Assembly: GCA_903813345.2 (NCBI GenBank)
Contig: CAIIXF020000002.1
Location: 62,001-126,000, forward strand
Reading direction: 5' to 3'
DNA from: Owenia fusiformis
Taxonomy: Eukaryota; Annelida; Polychaeta; Sabellida; Oweniidae
DNA length: 64,000 nucleotides
Part shown: in pieces, positions 25,154 to 40,200 of the stretch
How positions within the stretch are numbered: position 1 is the first letter of the stretch
Layout: the number at the start of each line of letters is the position of its first letter
The notes under the pieces: model-generated
The model's input: only the letters and a program-made list of their open reading frames with translations
Told to the model about the DNA's origin: nothing
Database searches by the model: none
Position numbers and translations under genes: made by a program

Positions 25154-25569
25154 GTGTACTGGCTTCCGTATATTGAGTCCATACTTATAACTGATAAAGA
25201 ATAATGTGTACTGGCTTCCGTATATTGAGTCCATACTTATAACTTATAAAGAATAATGTGTACTGGCTTCCGCATATTGAGTCCATACTTATAACTTATA
25301 AAGAATAATGTGTACTGGCTTCCGTATATTGAGTCCATACTTATAACTTATAAAGAATAATGTGTACTGGCTTCCGTATATTGAGTCCATACTTATAACT
25401 TATAAAGAATAATGTGTACTGGCTTCCGTATATTGAGTCAATACCTATAACTTATAAAGAATAATGTGTACTGGCTTCCGTATATTGAGTCAATACTTAT
25501 AACTTATAAAGAATAATGTGTACTGGCTTCCGTATATTGAGTCCATACTTATAACTGAAAATTTGTATT
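25154..25569. repeat. 52-bp tandem repeat in serpin-1 3' UTR, 8 units
   Basis: GTGTACTGGCTTCC recurs every 52 bp from 25154 to 25518. The array begins 30 bp after the stop codon and ends before the poly(A) signal, so it should be transcribed in the 3' UTR. Its sequence is unrelated to the intron array. Confidence 0.93.
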
Positions 25570-25590
25570 TTCTTAAGATTACCCTTTTGT

Positions 25591-25596
25591 AATAAA
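25591..25596 (+). other. Poly(A) signal of serpin 1
   Basis: AATAAA lies 467 bp after the stop at 25124 and just beyond the 3' UTR repeat. Confidence 0.6.
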
Positions 25597-25714
25597 TTAA
25601 TTACACAATCCTATTGATTGAGTTTTAATTCTATCTATACTAAACCCCCAGTGGTTACCAGACCCTGGACTGCCTTAAATAATGAAGTGTCGTTGTGCGG
25701 TACTCCGTGACATA

Positions 25715-26604
25715 CACTGTTGCTCATAAATATGGAATATTAGATTTTTCAGATCAGAATTCAAGTTCTGGATGAAGACAACATTTATTTGGAGTCGTTT
25801 AAGCAATTTCTTTTCTAGGCAAATCATCAACACATATTTAATCTGCAAATTAACATTTTTAGGGAAACATTATTTACATTTAAGTTTAGAAATTTACTGT
25901 CGTTTAAAATGGGGTAGTCTAAAACATTTTAAACAATTTTAATGTAAACCGGATCAAACAAACTAAACATCAGGTCATGAAGATGAATGAGTCCTCTATC
26001 CCATAACAGCACTAATATGCGGTATGACTTCCTAGTGCCGCAATCAGAGCATGCTATCTCGCGGGGCTTGCTGTCAATGAGATGTCCGACCTGTCTATGC
26101 GGAATAAGGTCCACTACTCAATCAGAGGAGAATATAACTCTGCTAATTTTTGAGATAGGGGATCCGTGTCAAGAATTGCGCTATCAGTCTCATCCCACAT
26201 GTACTCTACAGGAGCCTGATCAGGTGACGTTGGTGCCTTTGGTAGCTGCTCCACATTGCCTGCCCTGGTGGAACCCACACAATGCAGCTATGATGCGCAG
26301 GAGCTTGATCATAAACGCCCAAAGACTCTGTTTGCATGTTGTAATAGATGTAGGTCCAAAAGGTCACTGTATCTCTCACCGCTGACATTACAGTTCAGAC
26401 TCACCAAGGGGATGTGACTCTCCTTGGTGAACACCACCTCAAATACAAACAGGACCACCTCCACGAATTACTTTTAATAACAATCAGTTTTTTATGCAAA
26501 TATGAAGTGGAAATCGGGAGGCAATAAACATTTTTAACAAATTATTATCATTTGTAAGAACTATACCAAACAATTAATAATATCCATATTTATGGGCAAC
26601 AGTG
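25715..26604 (-). mobile_element. Degraded Tc1-like transposon, 890 bp
   Basis: Ends CACTGTTGCTCATAAATATG and the reverse complement of CACTGTTGCCCATAAATATG are flanked by TA at 25713-25714 and 26605-26606. The - strand interior still carries pieces of a transposase C-terminus: TSPDQAPVEYMWDE matches the SPDLNPIEHVWDE motif around the last catalytic Glu of Tc1 DD34E enzymes, and ALIAALGSHTAY matches its usual end. Frameshifts, stops and a missing N-terminal half make it dead. Confidence 0.85.
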
Positions 26605-26606
26605 TA

Positions 26607-27262
26607 CTGACTTACCTTGATAAAAACATTTCGTTCTAATTCTTAGATAGGCTTTGGCTTTTAAAATGGAGTCACACAAGGTTGCCATCTAAAAACTTTT
26701 TTTACTTTTTCCGATATAAAACTACCTTTTAAATATTAAAATATGATTTCAATTTATTTTGATAAAAATTAAGTACTTTTGATTATCAAGAGAATATAGA
26801 ATTTGAAAATGTTAAAAAGATGCCATCTTTTAATCTCTACGGGACCCAAAACATCAAATTCAAAGGAAACAAGAGGGAAATGGTTTTCAAATATGACTAT
26901 GAGCTATCTGAGATCTTAATGTGAAATTGTAGTTAAAACATTGCGATGGACTAGTCTGATATAATGCTATTTAAACATTGCGATTGACTAATCTGGCATG
27001 TTGCTTAACATCAGAAGTTTAGGGTACCTCAAACTCCATTAGTATAAATATTTTATCTCTAATATAAATTATCTGGCGTAATTACTCAATTATTCTATGT
27101 GGTTTGTTATTTTTAACTGTTTGTCGACTGTTATAATCATATTCATAATATTTGTAGAGAAAACACTGATACATGGTACTTCTAGATATAGCTGTTTTGT
27201 TTGAATTTACCGTCGTAAATCATGCGGAAACGTTTGGTTATTAACTATCAAACAAAAGATAA
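26607..27262. other. Spacer upstream of serpin 2
   Basis: This AT-rich stretch holds no gene. TATAAATA at 27043-27050 is a possible core promoter for serpin 2, about 360 bp before its start codon, but this assignment is weak. Confidence 0.4.
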
Positions 27263-27406
27263 ATGTATAACAAAAGCAATGCAGAATATGAATTATTGAA
27301 TTGCAAAAATGAGTTTCTTTGTTTGTTCTATCTTCCTTGGGTTGGTACTCGAATTTACAATATCACATTTAATATTTGCAAAGTGTGCAATTGGATACAA
27401 CACACA

Positions 27407-30400
27407 ATGGCTCTATTGAAGGCCGTCATAACGTTGACCATTCTTAGCATTTGCTTCAAGCTGAATAACGCCAAGATAGACGGCATCACAATCGGCAAAG
27501 GGAAAGGAAAGGGCAAGGGTGGGTCTATTAAAGAAGCAGGTGGAAATACAGGAGACAGCGAATCGAGCGAGGAGACCAAACTTAAAAAAAGCAACTCTTC
27601 TTCCAAATATGGACCTGGGAAAAAAGCGGTTTGTCCGGACGTAGATCGCTTGACAAAAGCCATAGACAACTTCTCAGTTGATGTGTATAAAGCATTTGTT
27701 AAGAATAAGCAAACGGAAAATGTCATCTTCAGCCCGTTAAGCATTTCAATTATAATGTCAATGGTTATGCTCGGGGCAGAGGGAAGTACTTTAGATGAAC
27801 TAAAGAGGGCATTGCATGTTGGCTCACTTGTTGAGAAAGGCGTTTTACATCAAGCGTACAAGTGCGTAAATGATGAACTTTGGAATGACAGTACCGATAA
27901 CATGGCCTTAGCAGCCAATCGCATATACCATGATATTAGCTTTGACGTCAAGGCAACCTTCATTGAAGACATTAAAACATTTTACAGAGCAAGTGTAAAA
28001 CAATTAGATTTTACAGATATTGAAGAAAGCATGGAAGAAATAAATGATTGGGTAAGTTACAGAACGAACAAATTGATCCCAAATATTCTCAGTGAGGGAG
28101 ATATCGACAGTCTCACAGTAATGGTTTTAGTGAATGCTATATATTTCAAAGGACAATGGCTCGAGAAGTTTGATCCGGCTTCGACCATAGCAGACACATT
28201 TTTTATGAGCCATAATAGAAGTATCCAAGTGGCCATGATGAGGCAGGCGGGCAGTCATCGCTATTACCACAGTTCTGAGCTCAAGGCCCAGTTTGTTGAA
28301 CTATCCTATTCAGCAAACAAGGACTCTGAGACAGTTATGATTATCGTCCTACCCGATGACCGTGGCGGTCTTGAAGAACTAGAAAATACTCTTACTGATG
28401 ACGTTCTAAACACAGCACTGGAAAAACTTGTAAATGTTGAAAAGGCATTTGTTTATTTGCCAAGATTGGCATTCAAATCCAAAGTGAAGCTAAGGAATCT
28501 TTTAAAAGATATTGGGCTAGTAGATTTGTTTTCAGGTAATATAAATTTGAATGGATTGAGTGATGATCCAAGAATGGACATTTCGGAGATAATACACGAG
28601 GCTGCCATTGACATACATGAAGAAGGTTTGTTATGCCCATTATTATGTCGTTGTTTTTATTGTAGAAATATTATAATTGTAGATGCAAGTAGAAATAACC
28701 TTGATTTACGTCATTAAATATTCAAAACGTGGTGATATCATTTGAGATCTACATGTAAAAATACATCTTTGAAAATCTATATCTTTGCAACCATGGGATA
28801 ATGTTAGATAATCACAGGAATACCCCGACAACATCGACATCAGATTTCGTTGTCCAAAATTGCTAACGTAACCGTTTTTAATATCATCAAAGACAATGGA
28901 TCCGTTGTCATGTACCATATCATTAATTAATTATTGATTTAATTTGTAGGTCTTTTTAACGAAGTGAGAACATATTGAACTTAACGATTAGTAAAAATAC
29001 ACTTTTATTGATTTTTGTGCCAAAGGAATTTAATCTACGAATTCTGTTAAACATGCAGTGGAAGAACATTGAAAAGAATATGAACCTTCGTCCGCAATTT
29101 TGGATAACGGAATCAGACGTCTCCGTTGTCAGTGTGTTCCCCGTGGGATAGAAATGTTACAAATGCAATACTAGAAGTGAAAATTATCTTGAAACTTAAG
29201 TCCAAATGCCGAACCAGCGTAAAATATATATGCATCGAGTACTATTTTGAAATGGAATTTAACCTAAAAAGTAGCCTTTCCGATCGAACTCGGTAGGTAA
29301 CATATTTTACCCGGGATTGTATATATGGAAGGTAACAAAGTAGAGATCTTGGACACTTTTCAAATGTTTAATGCATTTTGCCTGTAGGTACAGAAGCGAT
29401 GGCGATGTCTGCACTTGTGTCAAGTCGATCAATATCTGAGCCACCAGTCACCGTTCATTGTAACCATCCTTACATGTTACTGGTCAGGGACAGGTCTAGG
29501 CATGTAACATTATTCATGGGACGAGTAACAAATCCAGAACCACTGCGAACCCAGAACATCGCTGACGATTCAGCGCCACTGAAAAGGGCGTTCAAGATGG
29601 TTAGAGGTAACAGTGTGCCCAAATTCAACTACAATGAACCACCGCCAAAGATGAAGCCAAATGTTGATAAACGTAAAAGTAAGGGATATTTTCGTCACTT
29701 TCATGTTGGGCCTAATTTTGGGTTTTAGGGGCCAACAATCGAGATTTGCAACCCAACATGTGTAAAGGCATGAAATTATAGATTTATAAAGAATTTCGAT
29801 GACATTTGATTCCAAGGCTCATTCATTACGTAGAAAGGCCGTTCGAGTCCGCCAGAACGCTCTTGCTTTTGATAAACTGAACAAAAACTGTGTCATAATG
29901 AAATAAGAAATTCAAGACTATTGTGCAACAATATATAAAAATAGTTTTATATTACATACGAATGACATTTGTAGATCTTGAATTGCTTGTGAATTCGCTT
30001 ATCAAGTCTGTACCTCTTATATTTTTTGCTTTTCTGCCATGTTGATTTTGGAAAAAATAAGATGTCGGATAGACTTCACATTACAAGAGGGCACAGTAGG
30101 CGTATTGCACTGAAAACTAAATAATCTGAAATATATAAATGTCATTCGTGTGCAGTATGAATATGTAGGTTTTCTATACATTATTGCACAATGGCAAATA
30201 AATATGAACGTGTCGCTTTTTGAAATCATGGTTTTCTCCAATTTTGTCATTCTATGAATATTTAGACATGAGTAGTATGTTCACAATGAATAGTCATATC
30301 AACTTAGCAGTTAACTTGAATGCCTCACGATTAACAATTAAACTACATTCGTATTTAAGTTAAAACGAATAAGTGCCGCAATATTTCTTTTAATTTGCAA

Positions 30401-30542
30401 CTGATCTTTCCAACTTTCAGAATGCAAGCAGCTCTGTCGATATAGAAAATGTGCGAAGAACGTGTGTAAGAAAAGCAAGAAGAAGAAGCAGTGTATGGAG
30501 AAATGCACTAAACAGTGTTTCAAACAGAAATGCAATAAATAA
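27407..30542 (+). CDS. Secreted serpin 2 with cysteine-rich C-terminal tail
   Basis: The exons are 27407-28625, 29388-29672 and 30421-30542, spliced in phase 1 as in serpin 1, giving 541 aa. The frame is open further upstream, but the ATG at 27407 starts a signal-like MALLKAVITLTILSIC, so I chose it. A Lys/Gly-rich stretch (GKGKGKGKGG) and a Ser-rich linker precede the serpin body (FSPLSISIIMSMVMLGAEG, LVNAIYFKGQW). The loop reads GTEAMAMSALVSSRS, with hinge Gly407 and Arg420 again 14th, so a trypsin-like target is inferred. The signature is VHCNHPYMLLV, with Tyr for the usual Phe, then LFMGRVTNP. Exon 2 adds a linker ending DK. The last exon gives eight cysteines spaced 3,4,4,(8),3,3,4 in a Lys-rich background. 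It is a tandem paralogue of serpin 1. The exon-2 donor used mirrors that of serpin 1; an earlier donor near 29,607 would also keep frame. Confidence 0.92.
29921..30191. mobile_element. Palindromic MITE in serpin-2 intron 2
   Basis: TTGTGCAACAATATATAAAA at the left is matched by an inverted right end ...ATTATTGCACAA, with CGAATGACATTTGTA / AAATGTCATTCGTG further in. The same sequence, inverted, forms the core of the element at 38,869-39,229. There is no coding capacity. Confidence 0.8.
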
Positions 30543-30579
30543 GCTCATTTTCGCTTTGTATGTTAAAACCTGTTTATTA

Positions 30580-30585
30580 AATAAA
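30580..30585 (+). other. Poly(A) signal of serpin 2
   Basis: AATAAA lies 38 bp after the stop codon. Confidence 0.65.
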
Positions 30586-30599
30586 TTGTGGTTTAAGGA

Positions 30600-31080
30600 A
30601 TGAATTGTTCAGACAAGTACATTGCGCAGATAAACATTGCAATTTAAACAACAAGATTCCCCCGGCTATCCAGATACATCCACGTCCATCAGCACATAGA
30701 CGACTTGAATATGACCACGTTTGCGTTACATGTACATGTAGATAACATGTATATCATGTCCACTTTTATAAGTAAGAATATTCCAGAGTAAAAAAAGATT
30801 ACATAGTTTTCAAACTATAAGTGTCACAAATACGTTCTCCCATATTCAAATTAAATAATTTAATATATGTTAATGCTTATTTAATGTACTTTAAAATATT
30901 TGAAAATAGTCTGTCTCAGAATGCCAATGCCACACACTATACAGTTCATTCATTTTTAATTTGCATAATATAATGATTGTTTGAGGACATATTGCGTTCA
31001 CTTTGATATGCAAAGTGTGAGCATTCTAAGATTGGGACAACACAATAGATGACAGCACCATTCAACATGTCGACATAAGG
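30600..31080. other. Spacer after serpin 2, nothing recognised
   Basis: AT-rich sequence with no gene, no inverted repeat and no array. Confidence 0.5.
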
Positions 31081-31490
31081 TTGTGTTTTACCATTTTGGT
31101 GAGGCTAAGAGAATCAACTCGCAAAAGTGATTAACCATTTTGACGAGGCTAAGAGAATCAACTCGCAAAAGTGATTAACCATTTTGGTGAGGCTAAGAGA
31201 ATCAACTCACAAAAGTGATTAAACATTTTTGTGAGGCTAAGAGAATCAACTCACAAAATCGATTAACCATTTTGGTGATGCTAAAGAGAATCAACTCACA
31301 AAAGTGATTAACCATTTTGGTGAGGCTAAGAGAATCAACTCGCAAAAGTGATTAACCATTTTGGTGATGCTAAGAGAATCAACTCGCAAAATCGATTAAC
31401 CATTTTGGTGATGCTAAAGAGAATCAACTCGCAAAAGTGATTAACCATTTTGGTGAGGCTAAGAGAATCAACTCGCAAAAGTGTTTAACT
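31081..31490. repeat. 44-bp minisatellite, about 9 units
   Basis: Units contain GATTAACCATTTTGGTGAGG and CTAAGAGAATCAACTCGCAA, spaced 44-45 bp. Confidence 0.92.
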
Positions 31491-31734
31491 AACAAAGGTG
31501 AAGCAAGAACCAAATAAGATGGCAGCACCGCCAATACAATATACAAATGGTATCAAAACAGAAAAACAAGTTTGTTTAGAGCTCATATATTTTATGTGTA
31601 AAAAGGAGATATATAAAACAAGCGATCATAAAGGGTATGTTGAAAATTACATGCACTCTTGGAGTGAGAATGTAGAAGTCTAGTATTATCAGAAGTTTTA
31701 CATAGTATGTTTATATTAGTAAGCTATTCAATAT

Positions 31735-31920
31735 ACTGTATTTTATACAAAATACTTGTACTATTTATTACAAAATACTTGTATTATTTAATACAAAATA
31801 CTTGTATTATTTAATACAAAATACTTGTATTATTTAATGCAAAATACTTGTATTATTTAATACAAAATACTTGTATTATTTAATGCAAAATGCTTGTATT
31901 ATTTAATACAAAATACTTGT
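31735..31920. repeat. 23-bp AT-rich minisatellite, 8 units
   Basis: The unit TACTTGTATTATTTAATACA plus AAA is itself partly palindromic (TTATTTAATA). It lies just beyond the candidate RBX1 poly(A) signals (AATAAA on the - strand at 31960-31965 and 31967-31972). Confidence 0.9.
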
Positions 31921-32198
31921 ATGCTTCTGCTCTTTATAGTTTACTTTTGTTTTTTTCAATTTATTGTTTATTAATTCTGATTTGTTTTCATACTACCATG
32001 ACAACTAAGATGTTTTAGGTTGGTAGCTCTAAAGTATGAAAGTGTTTTATAAGATGATAAATATTTACACAAGTCTGCTTTGGTAATATTTACAAGTCTC
32101 TATTTGTATCTCTAGAGTACAAATCTCTATCTTTAAAGGAGTCTGGAATTTCTTAATTCATAAGACATTGTCCTTTACAGCAGGACCTCCACATAGTA

Positions 32199-36863
<4,665 letters not shown>

Positions 36864-37276
36864 TTTTAGAATCATGAAAAGCATGTACGCAAGATTAACC
36901 CTTTACGAAATATCAAATAAAACTATCATTAGAACAAATAGATCAACTTTTGAATCTTATTTAATGTAATCAGATGCCAAAATTGGAAATACCGATCGAG
37001 TCATATAATCAAATGTTGATTATCTGAAAGACATATTTAGAATGTATTTGTGTAACAGTTATTTCCTAGTTTCCATAAAACAGGTCTTAATTATTCAAAT
37101 ATATTTAATTTATTTATGGTGCATTGCCAATATTGAGTATACATATTTTGCAAATCGACGAAATCTTGTAAATAATAATTATATACACATTAGTTTAAAC
37201 AATACATATTCGACAAAAGGTGTCAGTTATTCATCTAGATCAGGAATCAAAACAGACCTGATCATAAATTCCAAAC
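36864..37276. promoter_or_regulatory. Shared head-to-head promoter region
   Basis: 413 bp separate the RBX1 ATG (- strand, 36863) from the acyltransferase ATG (+ strand, 37277). Both 5' UTRs and any promoter elements must lie here. The region is AT-rich, with no clear TATA box in the expected place for either gene. Confidence 0.6.
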
Positions 37277-40200
37277 ATGGCGGTTGCTCCGCAAAACGAT
37301 GAAACTCAAAATTTGATGGAAAACAAGCATAAACACCAGCATGCAGGCGATGGTTGCTGCTCAGGTGGCAATGGAACAACTACTCCTAAAATGCCGACCA
37401 TATTTGATGTGGTAAAGTCGGGGTAAGTTCTACCAGTTTGGCATGTTTCAATGTTTTTCTTGAATTTTCCGTTGCACTTCAACTTCACTTGAACTTCCAA
37501 ACAATTTTTTTTGAAGTTCTAGACCTAAGATTTTTGAAATTTTTTCGAGGTCTCCTCTGACGAAGGCAGTGCAAAGTAGGAGCGTAGCAACTATTTTTGG
37601 GAGACCTCGAACCATTGAGCACGTTTGCTCCCAAACTCACATGCAGTGTCTCGGTATACAGTCTGTTAGAATCTGAACACAAATTCTCGGTAGAAGTTCA
37701 TATGGTGAAAATAACAAAATAATGAAATGTTACCGTGTGTCTACTTAGCAGTTTGTTCTATGTCATCCCTCCAGCAAGATTACATTGTTGAACTCAGCCA
37801 AACATGACAATGAAGGCAGTATTCTGAGTAGTCTATATCCAATAGACTGAATTTCCTGAGAATTCAGTCTATTGATCATTATGTCCCTCCTGTGGGAAAA
37901 AACAGGAAATTTCAGGCACACAATTATCAATTTTAAGAAACTTCCCTTCCCAAAAATAAGCATTATAACAATTCAATTAAGTAGTAAAGTACAATTAAAT
38001 GCTATGAAAAGTAACACAGCATATTGTCAAATGGAAATAAAGCTAGGGGAAGTAACAAGTATGCAAATTAATTTACCCAGTCGGCCTTTCCTATGTAAAC
38101 AAATATTTTTCAATCCCAAATTTTAACATATGTGAATATTTTCATTCCAAATTTCAAAAAAATTTCAGACTAGAGGATATAGTCTAGTATTCTGAGGTTA
38201 TAAAATCTAAATCGTAAAAATTTCCCATTTCTTCTTCTGCAGCCCCTTAGAGACTTCCAGAATTGAACAAAGTAGCGAACGTTGCGATCTTTCAATTTTA
38301 GTTCATTGTTTTTCACCACTTTATGTGTAGTGTTTTCATTTAGGAGGCGGTCTTATTTGAATGCATCATTTCAGGTCTTTATGAATCAATAGATCAATAA
38401 GCAGACTAAAAATACAATTTTTAGCAGTTTCTTTCATTGCGTACTGGGCCTGTTAGGCATGAAATACAATTAGCAGTTTCGTTCGTTGCGTAATTGGGCC
38501 TTCTATAATCAGTGGCAAATGCTCGGAAAACATTTTCCAAAATATTTACTTCCATTTTCCTTGAAGACATGGTTGGGTGACACGTCATTAAGTCACATGA
38601 TCGATACGGTAACTAGTCACGTGATCAGACACGTGTCACATGTCAGTCACGTGAGCTTGCAAAATGGACGATCTAAATTTCTAAAAATTCTGCTAAGATC
38701 AACATCGACATGTTGTTGCCTTCATTGTCATGTTTGGCTGCGTTCCACAATGTAACCTAGCAGGATGGATGACATAGAACAAACTGCTAAGTAGACACAC
38801 GGTAACATTTCATTATTTCGTTATTTTCACCACATGAACTTCTACCGAGAATTTGTGTTCAGATTTTACACTGCTTCAAAGGCAAGCAGTTGAACCTGAA
38901 AATTTAGAAATCTAAAGACCATTTTGCCATAATATATAGAAAAATATATTCATACTGCACACGAATGACATTTGTATATTTCAGATTATTCAGTGTTTAG
39001 TGCAATAAGCCTGTGCCCTCTTGTAATTTGAGGTCTGTCCGTCATGTTATTTTTTTGAGAATTAACATGGTAGAGAAGCATCAAAATATAAGAGGTTACA
39101 GAGTTTATGAGCCAATTTACAAGAAATCCAACATTCGTGTGCAATATGAATATATTTCTCTATATTTATTGCACAATATTATTTAGATTTCTTATATTTC
39201 AGGTTCAACTGCTTGCCTTTGAAGCAGTGAAACAGACTGTAGACACTGTGGCGGGCAGATGAAGAAAATCCCCAAAATAGGGGAAAATAGTTCCCCTTTC
39301 ATCATATATGTGGTCAATTTTCACACAACTTATGAAATATGTAATCATGAATGTTCCCCAAACATTATTTTGTCAAAATATTTCAAAATTATTGAAATAT
39401 GAGAAGAAATCACCGCGGAAGGAATTCTGAGTAAAAGTTGTGTTGATAATAGTTTACCGCACATGTTGTTTATTAGTTAATACGCGCAATTCAACCAATA
39501 AAATTGTCTAAATTTTACAATCACGCAAAAATCTAAATCTAAATAAATTGTCTAAATTTTACAATCACGCAACCTGAGCATGGGACTAGAACCAGCCCTC
39601 TTGAAATGTGACAAAATGATTGTTAAGATTGCACAAAAACATGTTCTGTTTTGACCTTTCTATAATATCCCCAGCCACTTTTCACCGGGCACCGTGCCCA
39701 GTTGGACCTTAAAGTGCTCTCAGTTTGCGCCCAGATGATGAAATGCGCAAAGTTGAAAACTTCTATTCGCCTTATACAAATGATTGAAATTTCTTTTAAT
39801 TTGGATGGGCTATAATAGAGTTAGTACAAACTGAAAAATAGTTAAAGTTAGTTAGTTATTTAGAAAGGTGACCAAACAGAGCTTTTGAATTTTTCTGCAC
39901 AAATGATAGGAGCTTTGAAAATTTGATAGAAGCTTTGAAATTCGAATGGTCCGAGGAATCCCAATTGTGTGAATCCCAAGCATCTCAATCCCATTCATCC
40001 CAATCTCAATCATCTGAATTCTATTGGTCTGAATCCCATCTTGTAATTATATATTAAGATAAAATGCGAGATTAGAAATGTGTGAAGGACGAAGGTTGAA
40101 TAAAGTATCACTCCGACTCTAATGTGGGATTTTTGAATAAATGTTTGGTGTTAATATTATCTTTAGTGTTAATATTATGTTAAAGTTTTAATATTATGTT

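Noticed and set aside
24719-25234. 171-codon - strand frame opposite serpin-1 exons 2-3
   Set aside because: It is antisense to confirmed coding exons and runs into the 3' UTR repeat, with no recognisable domain.
29607-29680. Alternative exon-2 donor of serpin 2 (AGAG/GTAACA near 29,606)
   Set aside because: It also keeps frame, but the later donor at 29672 matches the serpin-1 donor position and context better.
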